Shown here piece after piece: positions 24,591-32,725 of a stretch of DNA of 64,000 nt. Each line of letters starts with the position of its first letter. Position 1 is the stretch's first letter. The notes beneath the pieces are model-generated. The model worked only from the letters and a program-made list of their open reading frames with translations. It had not been told where the DNA came from and did no database searches. Both the position numbers and the translations under genes were made by a program. This DNA comes from Bianquea renquensis (GTDB lineage Bacteria; Bacillota; Clostridia; Lachnospirales; Bianqueaceae): positions 1-64,000 of the forward strand of contig NZ_JACRSQ010000006.1 of the NCBI RefSeq assembly GCF_014384895.1, written 5' to 3'.

Positions 24591-27224
24591 TCATCCGAGG
24601 GTCTTCGCTTTATTTTGCAGATCGTACAGCGTCTGCATCGCCTGGAGCGGCGTCATCTCCATGACGGAAAGCCCTTTGAGCTCCTCCAAGAGGGCCTCCT
24701 TTTCACTGTCCCCAGAGCCAAACAGCGAAATTTGTAGGGGATCCTCCTCCACCTGCTTTTTCGCTTTTATATTGGACGCTTTTTTTGCCACATCCTTTTG
24801 GAGCAGCTCCTCCAGTATCTCCTGGGCGCGCTTAACGACCCATCCCGGCAGCCCCGCCAGCTTTGCCACCTCGATGCCATAGCTCTGATCCCCGCTGCCC
24901 CGCTGGATCTTGCGGAGAAAAATTATATCCTCTCCACTCTCCTTGATGGCGACACAGTAATTCTTCACGCCGCTCAATTGCCCCTCCAGCTCCGTCAGCT
25001 CGTGGTAGTGGGTCGCAAATAGGGTCTTAGCCCCGATGATCTTCTTATCGCTGATGTATTCCGCCACCGCCCAGGCAATGCTGAGCCCGTCAAAGGTGGA
25101 AGTTCCCCGCCCGATTTCATCTAAGATCAGCAGACTTGCGGATGTGGCATGGCGCAAAATATTGCTCACCTCAGACATCTCCACCATGAACGTGCTCTGG
25201 CCGCCCGCCAGATCGTCCGAAGCCCCTACCCGGGTAAAAATCCGGTCCGCAATGGAAATGCTGGCCGATGAGGCCGGAACAAAGGAGCCGATCTGGGCCA
25301 TGAGCTGAATGATGGCCACCTGCCGCATGTACGTTGATTTTCCGGCCATGTTGGGTCCCGTAATAATGGCAATGCGGTCATCCTTTGTGTCAAGATAGGT
25401 ATCATTGGGAATGAATGCCTCGTCCGGCAACATCTTCTCCACAACGGGATGCCGGCCCTGATGAATCTCCAGGACCCCTTTTTTATTGTGCAAAATCTCG
25501 GGTTTACAGTACTGATTCCGATACGCCGCCTCCCCCAGAGAGCGCAACACATCCATCTGGGCGATATCATCGGCGGTCTTCTGGATTCGCGTCATCTGCG
25601 CGTTAACCCTATCCCGGATCTCGCAGAACAGCTGATATTCCAGCTCCACAACCTTATCCTGTGCCCCCAGCAATGTATCTTCGATCTCTTTTAGCTCCTG
25701 GGTGATGTACCGTTCCCCATTGGTTAACGTCTGTTTGCGGACAAAGCGGTCCGGCACTAGCGGAATGTTTCCCTTGCTCACTTCAATATAATACCCGAAT
25801 ACCCGATTGTAACCGACCCGCAGGTTCTTGATCCCTGTCGCTTCCCGCTCTTTTGCCTCCAGCTTCGCCAGCCATGTTTTCCCATCCACGGATGCCAGCC
25901 GGAGTTTATCCACCTGTGGATCGTATCCCTCCTTGATAATCTGGCCCTCGCGGATTGTGATGGGTGGCTCCTCATGGATTCCTCTCTCCAGCAGCTGACA
26001 CACGTCCGCCAAATCATCGAAGGTCTTTTCCATGGCCTGAAAATGTGGGACCTCCAGCGCACGCAGGAGCGCCTTCACTCCCGTCAGTCCTGCCAGAGAA
26101 TTTTTCAAGGCCAGCATATCCCTTGCATTGGCCGTACCGTAGGAAATCTTCCCCATGAGCCGCTCCATGTCGTAAATGCCACTGAGCATCTCCCGCAGTT
26201 CCTCACTCACCATAGGATCGCTGACAAAGCATTCCACCGCGTCCAGCCGGTCCTCGATGGCCGCCTTATCCACCAGCGGCTGTTCTAGCCATTTGCGCAG
26301 TAGTCGTCCGCCCATGGCCGTGCTGGTATAATCCAACACCCACAGCAGTGAGCCCTTCCTCCCTTTGTCTCGCAGAGTCTGGGTCAATTCTAGGTTGCGC
26401 CTGGTGGTGGCGTCCAGCATCATGTACTGTTGTAGTGAATAAGTGGTCAGCTTGCTGATATGGCCGAGATCCCGCTTTTGGGTCTCCAGCAGATAGTCCA
26501 GCAGGGCTCCCGCCGCCGTGGCGCCGAGAGGCATCTCCTGTAGCCCCAGCCCTTCCAGGGACAGAACCTTAAAATGCTGAAGAATCCTATCTTTACAGCG
26601 CTGATATTGGTAGTGATAGTTGGGATAGGGGTTGACGAACACGGAGTACGTCTTGGCAATCCGGTCAAAATCCAGGCTCTCCATATTTTTCAAGTCTTCG
26701 CTGACCAAAAGCTCTGTGGGGCGGTATTTGGCCAGCTCATCCCAGAATTTTTCTTCCTCGGTCAGCTCCGTCACCAAAAATTCGCCTGTGGTGACATCCG
26801 CCACCGCCAGCCCCATGACGTCCTCCACCCGATTGACTGAACAGATGTAATTATTCTTGTTTTCTTCCAGCGACTCGGCGTTCATATTGGTGCCCGGCGT
26901 CACAATCCGCGTGATCTCCCGCTTGACAATCCCTTTGGCAAGCTTCGGATCCTCCATCTGTTCGCAGATGGCAACTTTATATCCCTTTTGGATCAGCCGC
27001 TGGATATAGGTCTCCGCCGCGTGATACGGCACACCGCACATGGGAGCCCGCTCCTCCTGGCCGCAGCTTCTGCCCGTCAGGGTGATCTCCAGCTCCTTTG
27101 ACGCGGTGAGCGCGTCATCAAAAAACATTTCATAAAAATCCCCGAGTCGGAAAAACAACAGGCATCCGGGATTTTGCTTCTTGACTTCAAGATACTGCTC
27201 CATCATTGGTGTAAGCTTATTCAC
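24591..27224 (-). CDS. mutS: DNA mismatch repair protein MutS
   Basis: 877 aa, GTG start overlapping miaB by 8 nt. Mismatch-binding Phe-x-Glu is in RLGDFYEMFFDDA. ATPase: Walker A GPNMAGKSTYMRQ, signature FMVEMSEVSNILRHAT, Walker B LLILDEIGRGTSTFDG. Full-length MutS1 type. Works with the MutL encoded immediately after it. Confidence 0.98.
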   Translation of the reverse strand: MNKLTPMMEQYLEVKKQNPGCLLFFRLGDFYEMFFDDALTASKELEITLTGRSCGQEERAPMCGVPYHAAETYIQRLIQKGYKVAICEQMEDPKLAKGIVKREITRIVTPGTNMNAESLEENKNNYICSVNRVEDVMGLAVADVTTGEFLVTELTEEEKFWDELAKYRPTELLVSEDLKNMESLDFDRIAKTYSVFVNPYPNYHYQYQRCKDRILQHFKVLSLEGLGLQEMPLGATAAGALLDYLLETQKRDLGHISKLTTYSLQQYMMLDATTRRNLELTQTLRDKGRKGSLLWVLDYTSTAMGGRLLRKWLEQPLVDKAAIEDRLDAVECFVSDPMVSEELREMLSGIYDMERLMGKISYGTANARDMLALKNSLAGLTGVKALLRALEVPHFQAMEKTFDDLADVCQLLERGIHEEPPITIREGQIIKEGYDPQVDKLRLASVDGKTWLAKLEAKEREATGIKNLRVGYNRVFGYYIEVSKGNIPLVPDRFVRKQTLTNGERYITQELKEIEDTLLGAQDKVVELEYQLFCEIRDRVNAQMTRIQKTADDIAQMDVLRSLGEAAYRNQYCKPEILHNKKGVLEIHQGRHPVVEKMLPDEAFIPNDTYLDTKDDRIAIITGPNMAGKSTYMRQVAIIQLMAQIGSFVPASSASISIADRIFTRVGASDDLAGGQSTFMVEMSEVSNILRHATSASLLILDEIGRGTSTFDGLSIAWAVAEYISDKKIIGAKTLFATHYHELTELEGQLSGVKNYCVAIKESGEDIIFLRKIQRGSGDQSYGIEVAKLAGLPGWVVKRAQEILEELLQKDVAKKASNIKAKKQVEEDPLQISLFGSGDSEKEALLEELKGLSVMEMTPLQAMQTLYDLQNKAKTLG

Positions 27225-28653
27225 TTGGGATTCGCTCTCCTGTAAAATAAAATGTCTGATTCTCTACAATTTTGACCGGCACGACGGATCCGATCAGGGC
27301 TCTGTCTCCCTGAAAATGGACTAACTGATTGTGAGGTGTCCTCCCTGTCAGCATCCCCTCGTCATGCTTGCTCGTCTCCTCCGCCAGCACCAAAACCGTG
27401 CGTCCAACCCATGTTTCATTTTTCGCATGGATATCCTCCTTCAAGACATCCAACAGCCTGTCAAAATGTCGTTTTGCTTCTTCCTCCGGCACTTGCTCCG
27501 CCATGGCCGCCGCGGGCGTTCCCTCCCGCTTGGAATAGAGAAAGGTAAAGGCGCTGTCAAATTGCACATCCCGCACAACTTTAACCGTCTCTTCAAAATC
27601 ATCGTCCGTCTCTCCTGGAAACCCGACGATGATATCCGTCGTCAGGGAGATATCCGGAACCGCCTCCCGAAGCCGTCTCACCACATCCAGATACCGCGCC
27701 TGGTCATAATGGCGGTTCATCTTCTCTAAAATCCGGCTGCTCCCAGACTGAAGCGGCAGATGGAAATGGGGACAGACCTTGGGCAGAGTTGCCATGGCAT
27801 CGATCAAGTCCTGGGACAGATCCTTGGGATGCGAAGTCATAAAACGGATTCTCTCAATGCCGTCGATCTGGCTGATCTCCTGTAATAGCTGGGCGAAAGA
27901 GATGGGGTGCTCCAGTGTCTTGCCGTAGGAATTGACGTTCTGTCCCAGCAGCTGGACTTCCTTTACGCCGTCCTGGGCCAACTGGGAAATTTCTTTCAGG
28001 ATCTCCTCCGGCCGGCGGCTGCGCTCGCGCCCCCGCACATAAGGTACAATACAATAGGTACAAAAATTGTTGCACCCAAACATAACGTTGACGGAGGCTT
28101 TAAAGGAGTATTTCCGGTTGGAGGGCAGATCCTCCACAATCTCTCCGTGCTCCTTCCAGATGTCGATGATCCGCTCTCCGCTGGACAGCATGGCCTGTAG
28201 AAGTTCCGGGAATTTATACAGATTGTGGGTTCCAAAAATTAAATCCACTTGTGGATAGGATTTTTTCAGCTTCTCCAGCACAAGATTCTCCTGCATCATG
28301 CAGCCGCAGAGGGCGATCTTCATCTCGGGACGGCGCTTCTTATAATTCTTCAGGTATCCTAACCGGCCGTACACCTTTTGTTCCGCATTCTCCCGCACAC
28401 AGCACGTATTGTAGATGACCAGGTCTGCGCTTTCCTCCGCCTCGCTCCTGCGGTAGCCGATCTCCTCCAGAATGCCGGACAGCTTCTCCGAATCCCTGGC
28501 GTTCATCTGACAGCCCAGTGTGGTAATCCAGTATGTCTTGTTCCATCCTTTTTGAGTGAATTCATCCCGCAGTTCCCGAATAATGGCTCTCTGTCTGGCG
28601 GATTCCTCCACCCCGGGATCAATGGAAACCCCTGCATCTTTTTCCTTGGACAT
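27217..28653 (-). CDS. miaB: tRNA-2-methylthio-N6-dimethylallyladenosine synthase MiaB
   Basis: 478 aa. N-terminal UPF0004 domain with ITTLGCQMNARDSE and CCVRENAE; radical SAM cluster motif CNNFCTYCIVPYVRGRE; C-terminal TRAM domain ending with HFQGDRALIG. Methylthiolates i6A37 made by MiaA. Strong GGGAGG site, directly preceded by a GC-rich hairpin. First gene of the miaB-mutS-mutL-miaA run. Confidence 0.97.
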   Translation of the reverse strand: MSKEKDAGVSIDPGVEESARQRAIIRELRDEFTQKGWNKTYWITTLGCQMNARDSEKLSGILEEIGYRRSEAEESADLVIYNTCCVRENAEQKVYGRLGYLKNYKKRRPEMKIALCGCMMQENLVLEKLKKSYPQVDLIFGTHNLYKFPELLQAMLSSGERIIDIWKEHGEIVEDLPSNRKYSFKASVNVMFGCNNFCTYCIVPYVRGRERSRRPEEILKEISQLAQDGVKEVQLLGQNVNSYGKTLEHPISFAQLLQEISQIDGIERIRFMTSHPKDLSQDLIDAMATLPKVCPHFHLPLQSGSSRILEKMNRHYDQARYLDVVRRLREAVPDISLTTDIIVGFPGETDDDFEETVKVVRDVQFDSAFTFLYSKREGTPAAAMAEQVPEEEAKRHFDRLLDVLKEDIHAKNETWVGRTVLVLAEETSKHDEGMLTGRTPHNQLVHFQGDRALIGSVVPVKIVENQTFYFTGERIPSE

Positions 28654-28665
28654 GGTTGCCTCCCT

Positions 28666-28680
28666 GCCGGCAGCGCCGGC
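28666..28680 (-). promoter_or_regulatory. Hairpin next to the miaB ribosome binding site
   Basis: Perfect inverted repeat GCCGGC-GCT-GCCGGC ends about 3 nt before the GGGAGG site of miaB. It could limit ribosome access or protect the 5' end; effect is inferred. Confidence 0.45.
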
Positions 28681-28689
28681 TTTATAAAA

Positions 28690-28785
28690 AAGAACCTTCG
28701 GTTCTTCGAATTATGTCCGCCTTACGGCGGTCTTTCCTATTTCAAATTTAAACTGCCTTATGGCAGACCATCCTATAGGCAAAAA
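28690..28785 (-). repeat. Two tandem copies of the dispersed two-hairpin repeat in the miaB leader
   Basis: Reading the minus strand: TTTTTGCCTATAGGATGG, hairpin TCTGCC/ATAAGGCAG, TTTAAATTTGAAA; then again TAGGAAAG, hairpin ACCGCC/GTAAGGCGG, ATAATTCG; ending in the stem AAGAACC-GAA-GGTTCTT followed by further T residues (28685-28706). The last stem has the form of an intrinsic terminator. It shares about 50 bp with the copy at 37676-37731. Confidence 0.65.
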
Positions 28786-28822
28786 GGGACGATTCGCCCT
28801 CCAAAAACTCCATGGTAGGTAT

Positions 28823-28852
28823 ATTGTAGCATAGAATCCAGGGTCCGCGCAA
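28823..28852 (-). promoter_or_regulatory. Possible promoter of miaB
   Basis: Minus strand -10 TACAAT (28823-28828), 18-bp spacer, weak -35 TTGCGC (28847-28852). The inverted repeat ATCCAGGGT/ACCCTGGAT (28836-28860) overlaps spacer and -35 and could be an operator. Transcripts from here would cross both repeat hairpins. Confidence 0.4.
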
Positions 28853-28907
28853 CCCTGGATTTTGGTTTTTGCGACAGATTCCGACTCTTTTCCGTCCTCA
28901 AACCGCG

Positions 28908-28936
28908 TTGAAATCGACACAAGCCTGTGGTATACT
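28908..28936 (+). promoter_or_regulatory. Promoter of the SF0329-like / RNase H-fold gene pair
   Basis: Plus strand -35 TTGAAA (28908-28913), 17-bp spacer, -10 TATACT (28931-28936), about 35 bp before the start at 28971. Confidence 0.7.
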
Positions 28937-28970
28937 CTATCTGTATAAAGGGTAACCGGGAGGCGGCATA

Positions 28971-29531
28971 ATGGAACACTATAAATCATGGTCGAATCTT
29001 AACAAATTCTTGCATCAAATGCTCTGCGACAGCTTAAAGGGACAAATCCATTATTTTTTAACTCGCTACCACCAGGTCCACAATTCATATGGCAGAGCCG
29101 CGATTCAGCTGAATGGAAGGGAAATCGTATGTTTTTCATGGATCGAGATGTACCATCAGGAACGCGATGCTTCAACGCTATATGAAAAAAATCCCCATCT
29201 CTCTTGCGACGATATTGAAGCCATTATGAAGCCCAAATGGGATGATGCGTGCACCTACTGTGAAATGGATTTTTTGTCGGCGGCGCTCCAATTCCGCAAT
29301 ATGCCAATCCAAACGGCTCTACATTCAGACAATTCTATTATAAAGATATTGGCGATTCTGGATGGCCGTGTTGGCAAAAGAACGTTGCAACAGATTGCTG
29401 ATGAAGATGCCTATACGGAATATCCATTCTGGGTGCGACAGTTTTACCATCTACGATTATCTGATTTAAATCCAACTATAGGAGGAGATCATGAAAATTT
29501 TGAAGACTCAGCTTTCCCTATCGTCCAATGA
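28971..29531 (+). CDS. SF0329 family protein (function unknown)
   Basis: 186 aa. The N-terminus has the pattern I associate with the SF0329 family: WSNLNKFLHQMLCDSLKG, then QIHYFLTRYH and an AAIQLNGREIVCFSW stretch. No catalytic motif or membrane segment can be named. Preceded by GGGAGG. Its last 41 bp overlap the next gene, whose ribosome site lies inside this one, so the two are coupled. A plus-strand pair among minus-strand genes. Confidence 0.75.
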   Translation: MEHYKSWSNLNKFLHQMLCDSLKGQIHYFLTRYHQVHNSYGRAAIQLNGREIVCFSWIEMYHQERDASTLYEKNPHLSCDDIEAIMKPKWDDACTYCEMDFLSAALQFRNMPIQTALHSDNSIIKILAILDGRVGKRTLQQIADEDAYTEYPFWVRQFYHLRLSDLNPTIGGDHENFEDSAFPIVQ

Positions 29532-30690
29532 GACGGAAAGCATCAAGGCTCAACTGCTGACGCTAGGCCCTCTTGAACAGAGCGTGTTCCTCGATATTGA
29601 AACCACCGGCTTCAACCGCACCTATGACAGCGTATACCTCATCGGATATCTGTACTATGAAAACCACTCCTTTTACATAGAACAGCATCTAGCCTCCTCG
29701 CTGCAAGATGAGCCGGTATTGTTGACATCCTATACAGAGCGGATGCAGGATTTTTCCCTGTGCATCACCTACAATGGGGATATGTTTGATCTCGCATTTC
29801 TGGAAAGCCGCATGAAAACGTTGCATATTCCCTGTGACTTTCTTTCCTTCCGCTCCCTGGATCTCCTGAAGCAGTATCGCCCCTACGCCAAATTTTTTGG
29901 CTGGGACAATTGCAAGCTGAAAACAGTGGAGCAATTCTTAGGAACTCGGCGCGACGACGCTTTTGACGGTGGACAGCTCATCGACGTGTACTATGAGTAT
30001 ATCCGCCGGGATGACCCCGCCTTGGAGCGCGTTCTCCTGCTCCACAATTTTGAAGATGTTCAGAACCTAGCGAGGCTCATGCGGATACGGGAATTTTTAT
30101 CCATCTTGACAGACAGCGCTGTGCTGACCGTAGCACTTCGAGACTCTCTCATCAGTGAAGAGGGCGAGTGGAGGTCCCTAGAGATTCATCTCGACCGCCA
30201 GATCCCCTTTTCCCATGAGACATGGATACCTCTACAAAAAAAGAGCCCCCTGGAAGGACTCTTCTCCTTTGAAGCGGGAAGCTCCATCTGCTATGTAACA
30301 CTCCCCGTAACAGAGGAAACCTTGCGCTATTACTTGCCGAATCCGAAAGACTATTATTATCTGCCAGAGCAAGATACAATCCTTCATAAATCCTTAGCTG
30401 CGGACATCCCGCCGCGCCTTCGCAGAGCCGCAACCGCCGCTACCTGCTGTGTCCCAAGGCAGGGGCTCTTCTTATATGGCGGGCCTCCCCTAGCCGACGC
30501 CAGCGCGCATCCTCTTCACGGGTTCCGCCGCGGCCCGAAAGACGCCACTGTGTACTATGAGCTTGACGAATTGACCCACTGGTTCTCCCAACAGACGTCC
30601 CCCATGCTCACCGCTTATATCCGGGGGCTGTGGAAAATCCCTATCGCTTCATCTCACTCTGGGGCCCCTTCGACTGATGCGCCGCGATGA
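29491..30690 (+). CDS. RNase H-fold exonuclease-like protein (YprB_RNaseH-like)
   Basis: 399 aa; AGGAGGAGATC directly precedes the ATG. A DEDD-type core is visible: VFLDIETTGF (Asp, Glu), ITYNGDMFDLAFLE (Asp), and ALERVLLLHNFEDVQNL (Asp), plus SLDLLKQYRP. This is the ribonuclease_H_2/YprB domain, expected to cut single-stranded nucleic acid 3' to 5'. The C-terminal ~170 aa hold no domain I recognise. The 3' end overlaps the convergent sugar kinase gene by 50 bp. Confidence 0.85.
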   Translation: MKILKTQLSLSSNETESIKAQLLTLGPLEQSVFLDIETTGFNRTYDSVYLIGYLYYENHSFYIEQHLASSLQDEPVLLTSYTERMQDFSLCITYNGDMFDLAFLESRMKTLHIPCDFLSFRSLDLLKQYRPYAKFFGWDNCKLKTVEQFLGTRRDDAFDGGQLIDVYYEYIRRDDPALERVLLLHNFEDVQNLARLMRIREFLSILTDSAVLTVALRDSLISEEGEWRSLEIHLDRQIPFSHETWIPLQKKSPLEGLFSFEAGSSICYVTLPVTEETLRYYLPNPKDYYYLPEQDTILHKSLAADIPPRLRRAATAATCCVPRQGLFLYGGPPLADASAHPLHGFRRGPKDATVYYELDELTHWFSQQTSPMLTAYIRGLWKIPIASSHSGAPSTDAPR

Positions 30691-31675
30691 TCATTTTGAT
30701 CTCCTCCGCGTCGCTGGCCGGCAGATCGCCCGGTATTGTATTTTTCACTGCGGACATGGCGTTGCCGAATTCCACAGCTCGCTGACAATCCTGGTACTGT
30801 AACAACCCGTACAGGGCTCCCGCCAGATACGCATCTCCGCTTCCTACCCGGTCCACGACCTCGATATCCCGGTACGGTTCTTCCCGATAAAACCGATCCT
30901 CCTGCGCATCATACAGCGTCGATCCAAAGGTGTGCCGGGTGGGACTCGTAACCTGCCGCGCCGTCGTCGCGACCATGGAGACGCCATAGTCTTGGGCATA
31001 CCTCTTCATAATGTCCTCCAGATCTCCGGTCTTTCGGAACATCCGCCGGGAAGATTCCTCCGACACGAATAAAATGTCCACAGACGGCAGCAGCGCTTCA
31101 ATGGTTCTGCGCGCCTCATCCTCGCTCCACAGCGAAGCTCGATAGTTGACATCAAAGGAGATGAGCGTTCCCCTCTCCTTGAATCTCCGGATTACCTCCA
31201 GCGCAGTGGACCGGCACGTAGGGCTAAGCGCCAATGAAATACCGCTGGTGTGGAACAGCTGCGCCTTCTCATAGATCGCAGGGTCAATTTCCTCCACGGA
31301 CAGGGTGTTGATGGAGGAGGCTTTCCTGTCATACACCACGGATGGCCGCCGCGGATATACGCCTCCCTCGTAATAGTAAACCCCTAGTCTGGCGTCATCG
31401 CTGGTGTCATAGACTACGCAATCATCGCTGACGCCACAGAAACGGACTTGGTTCTTGACAAATTTTCCAATCTCATTGTCCGGCAGCTTGGTGATAAGCC
31501 CCGTCCGAAGTCCTAGCATGGAGATTCCAGACACGACGTTGAGCTCGGAGCCCCCCGCCCGCTTTTCGAAAGTCTCTCCCTGGGAGATCCGTTCCTTTCC
31601 CGAAGGCGACAGACGGAGCATCACTTCTCCAAATCCCACGGCGCTGAATTCTCTCTGCTTATCGATGGTGACCAT
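30641..31675 (-). CDS. kdgK: PfkB family sugar kinase, probably 2-dehydro-3-deoxygluconokinase
   Basis: 344 aa from ATG 31675, placed by GGAGG five bases upstream; the in-frame ATG at 31687 overlaps that site. PfkB features: GGSELNVVSGISMLGL near the start and VDRVGSGDAYLAGAL (catalytic Asp) near the end. The GFGEVMLRLSP start and length fit KdgK, which phosphorylates KDG before cleavage by KDPG aldolase. No aldolase or uronate gene is present nearby, so substrate choice is tentative. Confidence 0.75.
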   Translation of the reverse strand: MVTIDKQREFSAVGFGEVMLRLSPSGKERISQGETFEKRAGGSELNVVSGISMLGLRTGLITKLPDNEIGKFVKNQVRFCGVSDDCVVYDTSDDARLGVYYYEGGVYPRRPSVVYDRKASSINTLSVEEIDPAIYEKAQLFHTSGISLALSPTCRSTALEVIRRFKERGTLISFDVNYRASLWSEDEARRTIEALLPSVDILFVSEESSRRMFRKTGDLEDIMKRYAQDYGVSMVATTARQVTSPTRHTFGSTLYDAQEDRFYREEPYRDIEVVDRVGSGDAYLAGALYGLLQYQDCQRAVEFGNAMSAVKNTIPGDLPASDAEEIKMIIAAHQSKGPQSEMKR

Positions 31676-31689
31676 TGTAACCTCCATTC

Positions 31690-31704
31690 TGCCGCTTAGC
31701 GGCA
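31690..31704 (-). other. Short hairpin before the sugar kinase ribosome site
   Basis: TGCCGC-TTA-GCGGCA, a perfect 6-bp stem between the two PfkB genes, about 6 nt before GGAGG. No T run follows, so it is not a normal terminator; it may be an RNA processing or stability element. Confidence 0.4.
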
Positions 31705-31727
31705 AATTATCAGTGTTGTTTTCATCG

Positions 31728-32651
31728 CTATGACTTTCTAGTCACTTGTACCGGCTGAATCTCCGCTGCAAGGCGCATAACCAGAGACCGGCACCCGAGC
31801 CCCGGGCTGAAGGCCGTGGCACTGCCTGCTGCGACTGCCATGCTCAATGCTTTGCCCAAATCCGGTTTCTTCGAAAACTCGCTCAAAAAACCGGCAACCA
31901 TGGAATCTCCAGCGCCGACAGTTCCTATAACCTTGCCCTGAGGGGCCTGTGCGCGGTATACAGCGTCTTCCGCTGCGAGCAGTGCTCCGCCTCCGCCCAT
32001 GGAGACGAGGACATTCTGCGCCCCCTCCCTCCGCAGCTCGTCGGCTGCGCGAAGCACCTCTTCGTCCGATTTCAGCGGTTGACCAAAAAGCTCCTCCAGT
32101 TCCTGCAAGTTCGGCTTGATTAAAAAGGGATGGTACGGAAGACAGTCCCTCAACAGTTCTCCTGTGGCATCGACGGCGAGAGGAATCCGTTTTTGTTCCG
32201 CCCAACAGGCGATTTCTCCATAGATGTTCATGGGCAAAGTCGCAGGGATGCTCCCGGAGAGGACAATGATATCCTGTTTCTCCGCCTTTTCCAGTACGCG
32301 GAAAAGCCGTCTCACATCGGAGCCGGCGACCATTGGACCGGTTCCGTTGATCTCCGTCTCCTCCTCAGCCCAAAGCTTTACATTGATCCGTGACAAACCG
32401 CTTACCGTCAGAAATTCTGCCGCAATCCCCTCTCCGCTGAGCTGCGCGGTAATTTCATCTCCCGTAAAACCGGCGACAAATCCAGTCGCTCTGTTCTCCA
32501 CGTTCAGTCGATTTAACATCAACGAAACGTTGATACCCTTTCCGCCCGCCCGAATGTACGTGCCTTTCGCTCGATTCGTCCTGCCAAGCCTTACCTGCTC
32601 GAGCTCGACCACATAATCCAGACATGGATTCATGGTAACTGTATAGATCAA
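31728..32651 (-). CDS. fruK: 1-phosphofructokinase family sugar kinase (FruK/LacC type)
   Basis: 307 aa if started at TTG 32651 (MIYTVTMNPCLDYVVEL), preferred because AGGGAG then lies 8 nt upstream and the protein begins like other FruK/LacC kinases; GTG codons at 32657 and 32660 are too close to that site. PfkB motifs: AGGKGINVSLMLNRL and IGTVGAGDSMVAGFL with the catalytic Asp. Phosphorylates fructose-1-P or tagatose-6-P. No PTS gene is adjacent. Confidence 0.82.
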   Translation of the reverse strand: MIYTVTMNPCLDYVVELEQVRLGRTNRAKGTYIRAGGKGINVSLMLNRLNVENRATGFVAGFTGDEITAQLSGEGIAAEFLTVSGLSRINVKLWAEEETEINGTGPMVAGSDVRRLFRVLEKAEKQDIIVLSGSIPATLPMNIYGEIACWAEQKRIPLAVDATGELLRDCLPYHPFLIKPNLQELEELFGQPLKSDEEVLRAADELRREGAQNVLVSMGGGGALLAAEDAVYRAQAPQGKVIGTVGAGDSMVAGFLSEFSKKPDLGKALSMAVAAGSATAFSPGLGCRSLVMRLAAEIQPVQVTRKS

Positions 32652-32671
32652 CCGCACCACTCCCTAAAACT

Positions 32672-32706
32672 ATAAAAAGAACAAGTCCGCCTCAAGGCGA
32701 ACTTGT
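32672..32706 (-). terminator. Intrinsic terminator of the rpiR-cmk-ispH operon
   Basis: 11-bp stem ACAAGTTCGCC/GGCGGACTTGT with loop TTGA, then TCTTTTTA, 20 bp past the ispH-S1 stop. The AAGTTCGCC...GGCGGAC core resembles the dispersed repeat family. Confidence 0.88.
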
Positions 32707-32725
32707 ATCGACACGGAACGGCAGG

